IMG/VR virus record: IMGVR_UViG_3300003323_001142
Location: 37,032-101,031 of that record
DNA from: a virus
DNA: 64,000 bases
Direction: 5' to 3' (one strand)
How positions within the stretch are numbered: position 1 is the stretch's first letter; each line of letters starts with the position of its first letter. Of the stretch, positions 31,434 to 40,615 are shown piece after piece. Both the position numbers and the translations under genes were made by a program. Under the pieces are notes generated by a model. The model was not told the DNA's origin and made no database searches. It saw only the letters and a program-made list of their open reading frames with translations.

Positions 31434-32543
31434 ATGCACCCCCAGATCGTCAAAGTGCGAGACGCGGAAAATCCGTCTGTCTTCTGGTCCGTGGATCTCT
31501 ACAACAACACCCGGACGATGACCGACGCCAACGGGCGCCTGGTCACCATGGACCTCGGCCAGGCAGACGTGCACATCGACAGCGCGCTGTCCAACTACGC
31601 GGCCGGCTACCGGCAGTGGGAAGGCATCGCCGACGAAGTCGCGCCGATCGTGCCGTCGCCCAAGGCAAGCGACAAATACTTCACTTGGGACAAGGACGAC
31701 ATCTTCCAGGACGCGGAAGACCTAATCGTCGGCCCTGGCGCTGCGGTCAAAGAGATCTCGCCCCGCCTGTCGAGCGCGTCCTATTCGACCATCGGATACG
31801 GCGTCGGGAGCTTCGTTCCCTCCGAGGTCGCGGCCAACGCCGACGCTCCGCTCAAGGTCGAGATGGCTGCAACCCGGCGATGCCTCTCGGCGATCAACCT
31901 CGGCCGTGAGCGCCGCGTTGCCACGCTCGTGACCACGTCCGGCAACTGGACCGGCGGCTACACGACCACGCTCGGCGCGACCGCGAAATGGAACGGCGGC
32001 GCGAGCTCGAACCCGGTACAGGACATCTACACCGCGATCGAGAACTCGCTGACGCCGGTGGCTGCTATCGCGATGAGCGAGCAGGTGTGGCACGACTTCG
32101 TGCAGAACGCCGCAGTCCAGAAGTACGTCGCGTCAAAGATCGATGCGCCACCGCTGCCGCAGTCGAGTGCCGGCGACTTCAACCGCATCACGGGTGAGAA
32201 GTTCTCGGCTCTGCTCGGCCTGCCGCCGTTCCTCATCGGCCGCATGAAGGGCAAGACCTCTAGCGGTTATGGCTACGTGTGGGGCAACAACGTTGCGCTG
32301 CTCTACAACCTTCCTGGCGTTCCGTCGGACGGACAGAGCATCTCGACCGCGAAGACCTTCCGCTGGACCGGCGCCGATTCAGGCGCTGCCGACGGCACGA
32401 TGCAAGGCGGGTTCCTCGTCCGATCGTACTTCGACCCGAAGCGCGGCGCGCGCGGTGGCCGGATGGTCGTCGTGACCCACAACGACGCCGAGATCATGAC
32501 CTCCGTCTTCGCGGGTGGCCTCGTGATCAACGCGCACCAGTAA
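31434..32543 (+). CDS. Major capsid protein
   Basis: A 369-residue protein (ATG 31434, GAAAGGA upstream). It follows the scaffold and decoration genes, as expected. Features typical of HK97-fold capsids are the N-terminal arm with SALSNYAAGYRQWEGIADEVAPIV, a KASDKYFTWDKDD stretch, a central domain with long helix (QDIYTAIENSL), VWHDFVQN and a C-terminal YGYVWGNN strand followed by SYFDPKRGARGG. No sequence shows a cleaved delta domain; the protein may assemble on separate scaffold. Confidence 0.82.
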   Translation: MHPQIVKVRDAENPSVFWSVDLYNNTRTMTDANGRLVTMDLGQADVHIDSALSNYAAGYRQWEGIADEVAPIVPSPKASDKYFTWDKDDIFQDAEDLIVGPGAAVKEISPRLSSASYSTIGYGVGSFVPSEVAANADAPLKVEMAATRRCLSAINLGRERRVATLVTTSGNWTGGYTTTLGATAKWNGGASSNPVQDIYTAIENSLTPVAAIAMSEQVWHDFVQNAAVQKYVASKIDAPPLPQSSAGDFNRITGEKFSALLGLPPFLIGRMKGKTSSGYGYVWGNNVALLYNLPGVPSDGQSISTAKTFRWTGADSGAADGTMQGGFLVRSYFDPKRGARGGRMVVVTHNDAEIMTSVFAGGLVINAHQ

Positions 32544-32562
32544 GAGAGAGGGAAGGCTAATC

Positions 32563-32799
32563 ATGGCACTTCACGAAGTTATCGGGCATTCGGTCACCGT
32601 GCAGGCGCGCGGCTTCGATCACAATGGCGACGCGGCCGAAGGGCGTCACTGGCTCAAGGGCGCGATTATCGACATCGACGGCGCAGACGCACGCTCGTTG
32701 GTTGCGGCGAAAGCCGTGGCTCCGGGCGCGTCGAAGCCTGCAAGCGCGGAGCCAGCGGCCGAGCCCGCGAAGGAGCCGGCGAAGAAAGACGGCAAGTAG
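32563..32799 (+). CDS. Small capsid-region protein
   Basis: A 78-residue protein. The first 50 residues are structured (HSVTVQARGFDHNGDAAEG, IIDIDGADA) and the rest is Ala/Pro/Glu/Lys-rich. It lies between the capsid and DUF1320 genes, where Mu-like phages often have short head-tail joining or accessory proteins. The role is unknown. Confidence 0.6.
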   Translation: MALHEVIGHSVTVQARGFDHNGDAAEGRHWLKGAIIDIDGADARSLVAAKAVAPGASKPASAEPAAEPAKEPAKKDGK

Positions 32800-32806
32800 G
32801 TAGTCC

Positions 32807-33307
32807 GTGGCCGATCCCGCCGGCAAGTACATCACCGCCGCCGATCTTATCAATCGGCTGACGCCACAGGTGTACTTGGCGATGTTCGACGACGACAACA
32901 CGGGCGACCTTTCGCTCGTGAACACCGATGCGGTGCAGCTCGTCATCGACGAGGCCGAAGGCGAGGTCGATTCGTACCTCATCACCGAGAACCCGATGCC
33001 GCTTGCGAGTCTCGCGGGCGGCAAGATCGATCGCCTCGTCAAGACGGGCGTTCTCGACTTCGCGCAATCGCTTTCGTTTCGGCACCCCGAATACGTCAAG
33101 CGGTACGGCGAAGACCCGCGCGCGGATGGACTCTGGGGCCGGGCCACGGATCGCATGAAGCGCATTCGGTCCGCGATCCAGCAGCTCCCCGACATCAAGC
33201 AACAGACGGGACAGCCGCCGGCCAACGTCGGCGGCATCGTTACCGACGACGGCCCACGCACAATCATCACCTCCGCCGACGGCACGAACAACTCAGGCGA
33301 TTTTTGA
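32807..33307 (+). CDS. DUF1320/gp36-like head-tail connector protein
   Basis: A 166-residue protein from GTG 32807. YITAADLINRLTPQ, VQLVIDEAEGEVDSYL and LDFAQSLSFRHPEY match the helical DUF1320 family (Mu gp36). Members form the adaptor ring under the portal. The C-terminal 40 residues are polar and variable. The TGA overlaps the next ATG by one base. Confidence 0.82.
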   Translation: MADPAGKYITAADLINRLTPQVYLAMFDDDNTGDLSLVNTDAVQLVIDEAEGEVDSYLITENPMPLASLAGGKIDRLVKTGVLDFAQSLSFRHPEYVKRYGEDPRADGLWGRATDRMKRIRSAIQQLPDIKQQTGQPPANVGGIVTDDGPRTIITSADGTNNSGDF

Positions 33308-33849
33308 TGCCCGCCCTCACCCTCGAAATCGAGAACGAGACGGAGTTCCGGCATGCCTGGACTCAGGCGACCGAGTTCGTCACGCGCGGCATGCAAACGG
33401 GCGTCGAGCGGGGCGTGAAGGAGGGCGCCGAAGAGGCTCTCCGCGTCCGGACCTGGAAAGACCGCACGGGCGATACCAGACGGGCCATTCGCGGCTTTCT
33501 GGAGCGAAAACCCACCGACACTGTGGACGGCATCCTCGAGTGCGCGGTGGCCCACGCCTCGTTCCTCGACGAGGGCACCGAGGCTCACGAGATCCGGCCG
33601 AAGGAAGGCCGGGGCTTCGTCGGCCCGCTGCAGCCCGGCCAGAGCCGGCGAAAGCCGGGCGATGTCGGGACTCATCGGGTGGCGCTCCGCTGGTACGACG
33701 GCGGGGTCGTTCACTTCGCCAAGGTCGTGCACCACCCCGGCACCAAAGGCGACGGGTTCATGGCCAAGGCTGCCCAGAAGGTCGAGCGCGTCATGATCCG
33801 CGAGATCGAAGTCGGAGTCGTGAACGCGCAAGCGCTCTTCGACGACTGA
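33307..33849 (+). CDS. Neck/tail-completion protein (HK97 gp10-like)
   Basis: A 180-residue protein (ATG 33307). A long N-terminal helix (FVTRGMQTGVERGVKEGAEE), the RTGDTRRAIRGFL segment, FLDEGTEAHEIRPK with the EGT-x-xH motif and the KVVHHPGTK strand are typical of HK97 gp10-like minor head/tail proteins. It probably sits at the head-tail junction. Mu gp37 is the positional equivalent. Confidence 0.75.
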   Translation: MPALTLEIENETEFRHAWTQATEFVTRGMQTGVERGVKEGAEEALRVRTWKDRTGDTRRAIRGFLERKPTDTVDGILECAVAHASFLDEGTEAHEIRPKEGRGFVGPLQPGQSRRKPGDVGTHRVALRWYDGGVVHFAKVVHHPGTKGDGFMAKAAQKVERVMIREIEVGVVNAQALFDD

Positions 33850-33851
33850 AC

Positions 33852-34571
33852 ATGCCCGACACTTTCGGCGCGGCACCGCTCCCGTTCGATCCGCCGAATG
33901 GCGATGCAGCGGGTCCGGACGAGTCCGTCTCCGATCCCCTGATCGACACGACCCTCGCGTTCTTTCAGGCCGTCATCAACGACGCGGGCGCAGCAGCCTG
34001 GCAAAAGGTCTCCCCTGGCGCGGCGCTGGTTGCAAACGTCCGAACCAACGACCCCGAGGAGATCGTCTTCAACGAGAAGGATCTCCCGTGTCTCTACCTC
34101 TGCCGGACCGGGGGCGACGGCCCGGAATGGCTCGCGGAGGACTACCTCGTAAGCCATGACACGCTGCGGCTCTTCTGGGTCTTCCCTCCCGCGCGCCAAT
34201 CGTTCCAGGCCTTCCGGTCTCAGATCCTGAATGGCATCACTAAGGCGCTCGCCGCGGCGGTGCACCTGAACCGGCACCCCGCCTGGGTTGATCCGGGCGA
34301 CACGGACCCGCAGGCGAAGACGTACGGCTCGGTGTTCTCCGATAGGGCCGGCTGGATCGACTTCGAGCTCGGCAAGTGGTCGAGCAAGGCCATCCGCATC
34401 GACATGGCGAACGGCCCCGCGCGCACGTACCCCGCGCTGCAAATGGAGATGCGCGTGACTGAATGGTTCCGACAGGACCTGGCCAAGTTCGCGCTGCTCG
34501 CAGGCGCCGACACCAAGACGACGACGAGCGACGGCGAGATCGTCAACGCTCACACGATCATCACTTCCTGA
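33852..34571 (+). CDS. Tail terminator/neck-type protein
   Basis: A 239-residue protein (ATG 33852). PLIDTTLAFFQAVINDAGAA near the start, LYLCRTGGDG, DTLRLFWVFPPARQSFQAF and MEMRVTEWF are in keeping with a tail-terminator or connector protein. The position between gp10-like and sheath genes supports this. The exact family is not certain. Confidence 0.6.
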   Translation: MPDTFGAAPLPFDPPNGDAAGPDESVSDPLIDTTLAFFQAVINDAGAAAWQKVSPGAALVANVRTNDPEEIVFNEKDLPCLYLCRTGGDGPEWLAEDYLVSHDTLRLFWVFPPARQSFQAFRSQILNGITKALAAAVHLNRHPAWVDPGDTDPQAKTYGSVFSDRAGWIDFELGKWSSKAIRIDMANGPARTYPALQMEMRVTEWFRQDLAKFALLAGADTKTTTSDGEIVNAHTIITS

Positions 34572-34586
34572 CACCAAAGGACAGCA

Positions 34587-35072
34587 ATGCTAACAGCAAT
34601 GCTCATGGTGTTGCCAAACCCTTGGCACACCGTCGACCATTTCGGGCGACCCGCGGGAGCCTTTCCCCGGGAGCGCCACGCGAACACGCTCGGGCACCAG
34701 GGCTATGTGGGCGCCGTTGCGGTGACCACGACGCCGGAGCCGCGCGCGGCGGGCGACTTGCGTTCGCCGGAGCAGGATACGTGCTGGCAGTTCTCGAAAG
34801 AGCCGGTTTCCGTACCCGATAACAAATACTACCGCGACGCGCTCCGCAGCGGCGAGCTCCTGCCAGGTGATCTGAAGTCCGCGAGAGCTGCCGGACTCGA
34901 GCACCGCGAATACGCAAGCCTGATCGCCGCCGCAAAGATCGCAGCGGAGGCCAAGTGGCGAGCAGCGTTCGGCGAGTCGCTTCCGGCGGTCGACCCGTTC
35001 GCTAAGCCGACACCCGGGGTTCTGCCGCCAGAGTCCCCCGCGGCCCCCGCCTCGTTCGCGGAAAAGGAGTAA
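34587..35072 (+). CDS. Hypothetical tail-region protein
   Basis: A 161-residue protein (ATG 34587; AAAGGA upstream). An N-terminal hydrophobic-aromatic stretch (MLMVLPNPWHTVDHFGRPAGAF) resembles DUF2635-like small tail proteins found just before the sheath in Mu-like phages; the middle is polar and the C-terminus Pro-rich. The function is unknown. Confidence 0.55.
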   Translation: MLTAMLMVLPNPWHTVDHFGRPAGAFPRERHANTLGHQGYVGAVAVTTTPEPRAAGDLRSPEQDTCWQFSKEPVSVPDNKYYRDALRSGELLPGDLKSARAAGLEHREYASLIAAAKIAAEAKWRAAFGESLPAVDPFAKPTPGVLPPESPAAPASFAEKE

Positions 35073-35075
35073 GCG

Positions 35076-36623
35076 ATGTCGAGCATCGTCATTCCGGGTC
35101 TGTCAAATACGACCAAGACCCCCAAGTTCTATGGCGAGGTCAAGTACACGGCCGGCGCCATCACGGCATCGTCGATTCCTCTTCGCGTCCTGCTCGTTGG
35201 CAACAAGCTCAGCACGGGTGCGATGACCGCGGACGGTTCGCCGGTCCAAGTCGGGTCCGCTGACGAGGTGGACACGCAGGCAGGAGCCGGCTCCGAGCTC
35301 GCCATGATGGCCTACGGCATGGATGGCAACGGCGGCGCGCTCCAATTCGGCAGCGACGGCATCGAGCTATGGCTTGGCGCCGTTGCAGAGTCGGCAGGCG
35401 CGAAGGCTGCCGCCACGGTCGCCATCTCCGGCACGTGGACCGGCAGCGGAACCGTGACCTACATCATCGACGGCTTCCCGATCCAGATCGCGATCAACCC
35501 GAGCGACGTGACGACCGACGTGGCCACACGCCTTCGCGACGCCGTCAACGCGATTGCTCGCTTCCCGATGACGAGCACGGTGGCATCGTCGACCACGACG
35601 ATCACCGTCCGAAACAAGGGCCCGCGCGGCAACTGGCACTCAATCTTCCAGGACACCACGAGCGCCCCGGCTGGCTTCGTCTCGACGCTCGGCGGTGGCG
35701 GCGCATCGATGACAGGCGGCGGCCTGCACTTCGCTGGCGGTACCACGGCCGACGACCCCACGAATTTTATCAACGCGATCGCCTCGACCGAGTTCGACCG
35801 AATCGGTCTGGCCTGTGGCGACAACACGAGCGACGCGACCAACCTCGCGAAGTGGAAGACCGGCGTCAACAACGCTGCGGCGCCGAGCGTCGGCATCTTC
35901 GACTTCGTGGTGGTGATGTCCAACGACACGCTCACGAACGCCGCATCGCTGACCGTCACCACGCTGAACCATGCGCAGTTCGAGCTCCTATGGCAGCTCA
36001 ATGCCCAGACGCACCCGTCGGTCTGGGCTGCGGTACACGCCGCGCAGCGTTCGGTGGCGGAGCAGGTCGATCCGGACGCGTCTTACGACAGCGTGACCGT
36101 CCCCGGATGCGTGCCCTCGCAGCAAACGGCGGACTACCCGGCGTCGTACGAGACGGCGCTCGGCGAAGGCGTCACCCCGATCCAGCTCAACACCGACGGC
36201 AGCGGGTCGATCGTCCGCGCGATCACCACGTATTCGCGCAACGGGAGCAATCCCGACTACCGCGTACTCGACACGAGCCAGGCCGTGGTGCCGGTGCACA
36301 TCCTCACGCGGCTCAATCTGCTTTGGACCACGGTGTTCAAGCCGAACAACCCGCGCGTGGAAGACGACCCGCCGGATTCGGTGGTCGAGCCGCCCGAGGG
36401 CGTAGCGACGCCATCGACGTGGCGCTCGGCGATCATCGCGGATCTCAAGACGGCCGAGAAGGGCACCGGTTATCCCGCTCCGATCATCTCGGACGTGGAT
36501 GGCAACCTGCCGATCGTTCAATTCAACAGCGTCGGGAAGTTCCTGGTCGCCGCCGTGCCGGTGGTCCCCGCGCCCAACAATCACCTCGTCGGCGTCTCTG
36601 TACGCAACGTGACGAGCGCGTAA
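35076..36623 (+). CDS. Tail sheath protein (Mu gpL-like)
   Basis: A 515-residue protein. It precedes the tube gene, as in all contractile-tail phages. It has an N-terminal beta region (SSIPLRVLLVGNKL), a middle domain with repeated strands (GTWTGSGTVTYIIDGFPIQI), and a C-terminal domain with ILTRLNLLWTTVFKPN, DLKTAEKGTGYPAP and a final strand. This matches the architecture of Mu-type sheaths. Contraction drives the tube through the host envelope. Confidence 0.85.
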   Translation: MSSIVIPGLSNTTKTPKFYGEVKYTAGAITASSIPLRVLLVGNKLSTGAMTADGSPVQVGSADEVDTQAGAGSELAMMAYGMDGNGGALQFGSDGIELWLGAVAESAGAKAAATVAISGTWTGSGTVTYIIDGFPIQIAINPSDVTTDVATRLRDAVNAIARFPMTSTVASSTTTITVRNKGPRGNWHSIFQDTTSAPAGFVSTLGGGGASMTGGGLHFAGGTTADDPTNFINAIASTEFDRIGLACGDNTSDATNLAKWKTGVNNAAAPSVGIFDFVVVMSNDTLTNAASLTVTTLNHAQFELLWQLNAQTHPSVWAAVHAAQRSVAEQVDPDASYDSVTVPGCVPSQQTADYPASYETALGEGVTPIQLNTDGSGSIVRAITTYSRNGSNPDYRVLDTSQAVVPVHILTRLNLLWTTVFKPNNPRVEDDPPDSVVEPPEGVATPSTWRSAIIADLKTAEKGTGYPAPIISDVDGNLPIVQFNSVGKFLVAAVPVVPAPNNHLVGVSVRNVTSA

Positions 36624-36633
36624 GGAGGCCATC

Positions 36634-37011
36634 GTGGGGCAATCGAGATTCCGGCACTACCCCTGCTACATCGGCTCCCGTAAGGTCGCTGAGTTCAACG
36701 CCGTCGCCTACGATATGGAGAGCGGAGACGAGTTGCAGTTCGGCTCCGAGGGCATCCTCGGTGTGTCGGACGGCATCGTTACGCTCAAGCTCGAAGGTGA
36801 CGCCGTCATCCCGGTCCCGGGAACCAACATCGACTTCACGTCGATCTTTCTCGGCAAGCGATACGTGTCCGTCATGATCCGCGTGAACGGCCGGCGCCAT
36901 ACCTGGACCGGTCGGCTCACCGCCATGAACTTCAATTCGTCGAGCCGCAATGGTGAGGCGAAAGGGAAATTCACGTTCCTCGGAACGGAAGATCCCAACG
37001 TGAACGCGTAA
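36634..37011 (+). CDS. Tail tube protein
   Basis: A 125-residue protein from GTG 36634 with AAGGAGG upstream. Short and beta-rich (RFRHYPCYIGSRKVAEFNA, SVMIRVNGRRHTWTGRLTAM, GEAKGKFTFLG), it fits the tube family of Mu-like phages by size and position after the sheath. Its TAA overlaps the next ATG by one base. Confidence 0.78.
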   Translation: MGQSRFRHYPCYIGSRKVAEFNAVAYDMESGDELQFGSEGILGVSDGIVTLKLEGDAVIPVPGTNIDFTSIFLGKRYVSVMIRVNGRRHTWTGRLTAMNFNSSSRNGEAKGKFTFLGTEDPNVNA

Positions 37012-37628
37012 TGGCCAAGTTCAGCTCTATCATCAAAGGCACGCGGGCGACCAGGCAGCAAGAGCTGCCTCAGCCGATTGGCGCCTCGGAGAACGCAGAG
37101 CCCATCAAGGCCCTCGTCCGCGCGCTGAACGGCGTCGAGGAGGCTGCGGCGCTCACCAGTGCCCGCGCCGACGCGGTGCGCGCGAAGGTCGAGAAGCCGG
37201 GGCCAGGCGAGCCGGAATACGACCTCGCGCTCATGGTCCACACCATCGCGCTTGCGTACATGGATCCGGACGACGACGAGACGCCGATCTTCGACGGCGG
37301 GCCGGACCAGGTGCGCGAGCACTATGGCCGCGAGGCCATCGCGTATCTCTACGAGGTCCAGCAAGCCTGGCAGGACGACTGCGCGCCGACCGTGGCCAAG
37401 CTCGACCCGGTGAGTTGGATCACGGCTGTCACCGTTCTCGGCGGTCCGGACGAAGCGGAGGCCCGAAGTTTTTTCTCGAAGTCTCGTCCCGGTTTGCAGT
37501 GGAGCTTCGTGCGTTCTTTGGCGCTCCTGCATGTGAGCTCAGCTACGCCCAGCTCTCCCTCTGGCTCGAGCTCCGCCGACGGTGGGGCGAGCGAGAAGAA
37601 GAGCACCGAGCCGCAACCCGCAAACTGA
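37011..37628 (+). CDS. Tail assembly chaperone (zero-frame product)
   Basis: A 205-residue protein lying between tube and tape measure, the classical chaperone site. The N-terminal domain has a charged start (FSSIIKGTRATRQQELP), EYDLALMVHTIALAYMDP and REAIAYLYEVQQAW. At codon 153-155 the frame meets T TTT TTC; after it the zero frame encodes a Ser/Pro-rich low-complexity tail. The structured alternative tail is in the -1 frame (next entry). Confidence 0.75.
   Translation: MAKFSSIIKGTRATRQQELPQPIGASENAEPIKALVRALNGVEEAAALTSARADAVRAKVEKPGPGEPEYDLALMVHTIALAYMDPDDDETPIFDGGPDQVREHYGREAIAYLYEVQQAWQDDCAPTVAKLDPVSWITAVTVLGGPDEAEARSFFSKSRPGLQWSFVRSLALLHVSSATPSSPSGSSSADGGASEKKSTEPQPAN
37469..37475 (+). 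promoter_or_regulatory. T TTT TTC slippery site for -1 frameshifting
   Basis: The heptamer sits in the right phase (X XXY YYZ) in the zero frame of the chaperone gene. A -1 slip continues at CTC 37475 and reads to TGA 37649-37651. Programmed frameshifting at this place is conserved across long-tailed phages (lambda G/GT, Mu, HK97). Confidence 0.75.
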
Positions 37629-37651
37629 ACGCCCCACCGAGCGACGAGTGA
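37475..37651 (+). CDS. -1 frame extension of the tail assembly chaperone (T part)
   Basis: After the slip, 58 residues follow: LEVSSRFAVELRAFFG, then CELSYAQLSLWLELRRRWGE and a charged helical end. This sequence is structured, unlike the zero-frame tail. Its TGA overlaps the GTG of the next gene (37648), a sign that ribosomes do arrive in this frame. The joined product would be about 213 residues. It should bind the tape measure protein. Confidence 0.7.
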   Translation, partial: LEVSSRFAVELRAFFGAPACELSYAQLSLWLELRRRWGEREEEHRAATRKLNAPPSDE

Positions 37652-38205
37652 GCGGATTTTCTCAGGCCATCCAGGCGAACACCCGGAAGCCCCCCGGCTT
37701 CGTGCTGCTCGAGCCATCGGCCTTTGCCGACGACTGGCAGGACAAGCCGCGCGCTGCGGTGGCCATCGGCGTGACACCGCTGTCGGAAACGCAGACGCAA
37801 ATCGTCAAAGCGAGCGCGGCGAAGATCGCACGCGAGCTCTATCCGGAATCCGAACAGGACGACGACGATATCGTTCACGCGTACGAGGACAAGCTCATGA
37901 CGTTGGCGGTCGCGCGGGCGACCACCGATGCCAACGACGCGAGCCGCGCCTACTTCGCGTGCCCAGACGACGACGTGCCAGCGGCGCTCACGAGCGGAGC
38001 CATTCGACGACTCTGGGATGAGCTAGAGCGGGTGACCATCGCGACGAATCCGAACATGCCGGAGGCGGACGAGGACGACCTGGCGGAGCTGCCCGAGTTG
38101 CTCGGCCATGTCGACGGGCTCACGCGTGCTCGCGGGATCCGGCTGCGCAAGCTCCTCCGGTTCTGCGTCGATGAGTTGCGCGCGGTGAAGGAAGCGATCG
38201 GATGA
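37648..38205 (+). CDS. Hypothetical tail-region protein
   Basis: A 185-residue protein (GTG 37648, GTGA overlap with the -1 frame stop). The N-terminal half (FVLLEPSAFADDWQDKPRAA, DDIVHAYEDKLMTLAVARAT) and the helical C-terminus (LLGHVDGLTRARGI) resemble proteins in tail chaperone neighbourhoods. It may be a further assembly factor or correspond to gp41/gp42 neighbours in Mu-like phages. Confidence 0.55.
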   Translation: MSGFSQAIQANTRKPPGFVLLEPSAFADDWQDKPRAAVAIGVTPLSETQTQIVKASAAKIARELYPESEQDDDDIVHAYEDKLMTLAVARATTDANDASRAYFACPDDDVPAALTSGAIRRLWDELERVTIATNPNMPEADEDDLAELPELLGHVDGLTRARGIRLRKLLRFCVDELRAVKEAIG

Positions 38206-38330
38206 GCGAGGTTCTTCGGGTTGCGCGTGAGATCGCTGCGGAAAGGCCTGTCACCGTTGCGGATGTGAAGGCGTTCGCGTTGGCTATGGCCAAAGCGGCG
38301 ACGGAGATGCGACTGTGCAAATCCGTATAA
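38202..38330 (+). CDS. Small 42-residue protein
   Basis: ATG 38202 forms an ATGA overlap with the preceding stop, and the frame ends inside the start of the tape measure gene (15-base overlap). It is an amphipathic helix (LRVAREIAAERPVTVADVKA). Probably a translated small protein, or a coupling frame for the tape measure. Confidence 0.45.
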   Translation: MSEVLRVAREIAAERPVTVADVKAFALAMAKAATEMRLCKSV

Positions 38331-40606
38331 GGGTCGGCGCTGCTCGCGACAGCTCTTTCGACCAAGTCTTCAAGTCGATCGTCTCCGCCTCCAAAGAGGC
38401 CAACGCCCGCGTCACCGCCGACGAGCGCAAAAACATCACTCTTCAAGAGAAGATGATGCTGGAGAAGTGGTCCCAGCAGAAGATGATCCTCGCGGAGGAG
38501 ATCCGTGAGACCAGCAAGGTCCACGACCACCAGCGCCGCCTGGAGACGATGGCGGCAAAGACGAAGCTCCAGCTCCGTGAGCTCGCGGCCAAACAGTCGG
38601 CCGACCGAGAACTCGCCATTGCCACGGAGTCGGCCAAAGCGAAGACCGCGATCGAAGTCGCGCAGGCCAAGGAAGCGTTCCGCAAGACCCGGGAAATCGA
38701 GGTCGCCTCAGCGAAGGCGGCCATGCGCGCGCAAGCTGGTGGGCCTGGCAGCGGTGGCCCCGGCGGCCGTGGGCGCGACTTCGCCTATCGGATGGGCTAT
38801 TGGGCGAGCCGCAATCTTTCGCCAGTGACGCCGATGCTCGCCTTCGGGCAGCGGATGGCCTCCGACATCGTCCGCGGCGCCGGCGTTGACTTCAACTTCG
38901 GCAACCTGATTTCGAACCGCGTCCAGGCGGAGAAACAGGCCGTGGCGCTCTCCAATGCCGCGTTCATGCCCGGAGCAGAGGGCGCGGCGGGACAGCGGCA
39001 GGACCCGCGTACACTGATGCGCGAGGTCAAGGCTGCAGCGGACGCGACCGGGTTCGGCCGCAACGAAGGGCTCGACGCGCTCCAGAAGTTCGTAGGGGTG
39101 TCCGGGGATCTCGAGACCGGTCGAGCGGTCCTCAAGGACATGGCCACGCTCGCTCGAGCGACCGACTCGTCGCTTGACGACATGGTCGAAGCCGCGGGCA
39201 ACGCGGCGAACCAACTCGGCGACACCAAGGACAAGGGCGCGCAGCTTCACGCCATCATGGCGGCCGTTGCCGGCCAGGGGAAGATCGGCGCCGTCGAGAT
39301 CAAAGATATGGCCCGGCAGATGGCCGCCCTAGCAGCTCAGGCGCCTATGTTCGGCGGGAACCCGGCCGACAACATCATGATGATGGGCGTGCTTGCGCAG
39401 GAGGCTCGCCAGCGCGGCGGTGCGAAGAGCGCGGCGCAAGCGACGACGGCCGTCACGTCCTTCGTCAACACGCTCACGAAGGGCGCTCGGCTCAAGGAGA
39501 TGATGGCCGCTGGCGTCATCTCGAGCCCGGAGGAGATCCGCACGCTCGGTCCGCAAGAGCTCATCATGCGGATGCTCCAGAAGACACAGGGCAAAGAGCT
39601 GCCCATGAACAAGCTCGTGATGGACGTACAGGCCAAGCGCGCCATCCGAGGCTTTCAGATTCTGTACAACCAGGCCGGCGGCGGCGAAGCCGGCATCAAG
39701 GCCGTCGCTGCGGAGTTCGATCGCCTGAAGAAGGCGACGATGGGGAATGCTGAGATCCAGGACAGCTTCAAGGCTGCCATGGATACGACGACCACCAAGG
39801 CCCAGCTCTTCCAAAACAAGCTTCAGGACGTGGCCGATTCGATGGCCGAAAAGGCGTTGCCGGCGCTCGATCGCTTGGCGCCGGTGGCTCTCTCGGTGGT
39901 GGGAGCATTGGGCAGCCTGGTCGGTACGCTGGCAGACAACCCGCTCACCGTCATCCCGGTGGCACTCGGCGCGGCGATTGCGAAATCGGGCGCCGAGCAG
40001 GCGGTCCGCGTCGGTATCGAGAACATCTTCCGCAACTTCACGACCGGTGGCCCTGTTGGCTTAGCTGGCAACGCTGCGGCCGCCCTCACGATCGCGGCTA
40101 CCGCAGTCACCATTGCCGAAGTCGGCATGCTCTACATCGACAAGGTGATGGACGATGAGAGCAAGAAGCAGAGAAAGGCCATCGGCGAGCAGATCACCGC
40201 GGTCAACGCGGAATCCGATTACCGGGCAGCACTTCGCGAGTACAACAAAGAGGTGGCCGCTGGCGCGCCGACTCCGGAAGCGGCAAAGCGGCTCGAGGAA
40301 ACGAAGAACAAGCTCCGCAGCGCCGCAGAGGGCCTCAAGCCCGAAGAGGGCCCTGGATTTCTGAAGTCACTCATGGAAGCCCTCCTCAACACGTCCGGCG
40401 GACCCATGAACTCGGCCGAGGCCGGATTCGTGAAACCCAACACGGGAACGAATCCAGAAGTCGAGGCAGAGCAAAAGCGCCGTCATCAAGAGTCGATCGC
40501 CGTGCAGAAGGAGTCGGCTCGGTTGCTCGCGCTGATTGCTGGCAGTAACGGACCACTCGCGCCCATCGACGGCGGCAATCGCACTGGCGTCATGTCCTCG
40601 CCGTAA
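38315..40606 (+). CDS. Tail tape measure protein
   Basis: A 763-residue protein from GTG 38315, the longest in the tail block before the fibre genes. Residues 1-135 are a charged coiled coil; then Gly-rich linker and a helical region with DALQKFVGVSGDLETGRAVL and DMARQMAALAAQAP. Residues about 520-620 have hydrophobic helical stretches (LSVVGALGSLVGTL, AAAALTIAATAVTIAEVGML) typical for the membrane-interacting part. It sets tail length and helps deliver DNA. The length would predict a tail of roughly 100 nm or slightly more. Confidence 0.85.
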   Translation: MQIRIRVGAARDSSFDQVFKSIVSASKEANARVTADERKNITLQEKMMLEKWSQQKMILAEEIRETSKVHDHQRRLETMAAKTKLQLRELAAKQSADRELAIATESAKAKTAIEVAQAKEAFRKTREIEVASAKAAMRAQAGGPGSGGPGGRGRDFAYRMGYWASRNLSPVTPMLAFGQRMASDIVRGAGVDFNFGNLISNRVQAEKQAVALSNAAFMPGAEGAAGQRQDPRTLMREVKAAADATGFGRNEGLDALQKFVGVSGDLETGRAVLKDMATLARATDSSLDDMVEAAGNAANQLGDTKDKGAQLHAIMAAVAGQGKIGAVEIKDMARQMAALAAQAPMFGGNPADNIMMMGVLAQEARQRGGAKSAAQATTAVTSFVNTLTKGARLKEMMAAGVISSPEEIRTLGPQELIMRMLQKTQGKELPMNKLVMDVQAKRAIRGFQILYNQAGGGEAGIKAVAAEFDRLKKATMGNAEIQDSFKAAMDTTTTKAQLFQNKLQDVADSMAEKALPALDRLAPVALSVVGALGSLVGTLADNPLTVIPVALGAAIAKSGAEQAVRVGIENIFRNFTTGGPVGLAGNAAAALTIAATAVTIAEVGMLYIDKVMDDESKKQRKAIGEQITAVNAESDYRAALREYNKEVAAGAPTPEAAKRLEETKNKLRSAAEGLKPEEGPGFLKSLMEALLNTSGGPMNSAEAGFVKPNTGTNPEVEAEQKRRHQESIAVQKESARLLALIAGSNGPLAPIDGGNRTGVMSSP

Positions 40607-40615
40607 CGAAGTCCC

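Noticed and set aside
35369-36877. A 502-codon plus-strand frame inside the sheath gene
   Set aside because: The product is extremely Arg-rich and runs through two real genes in another frame.
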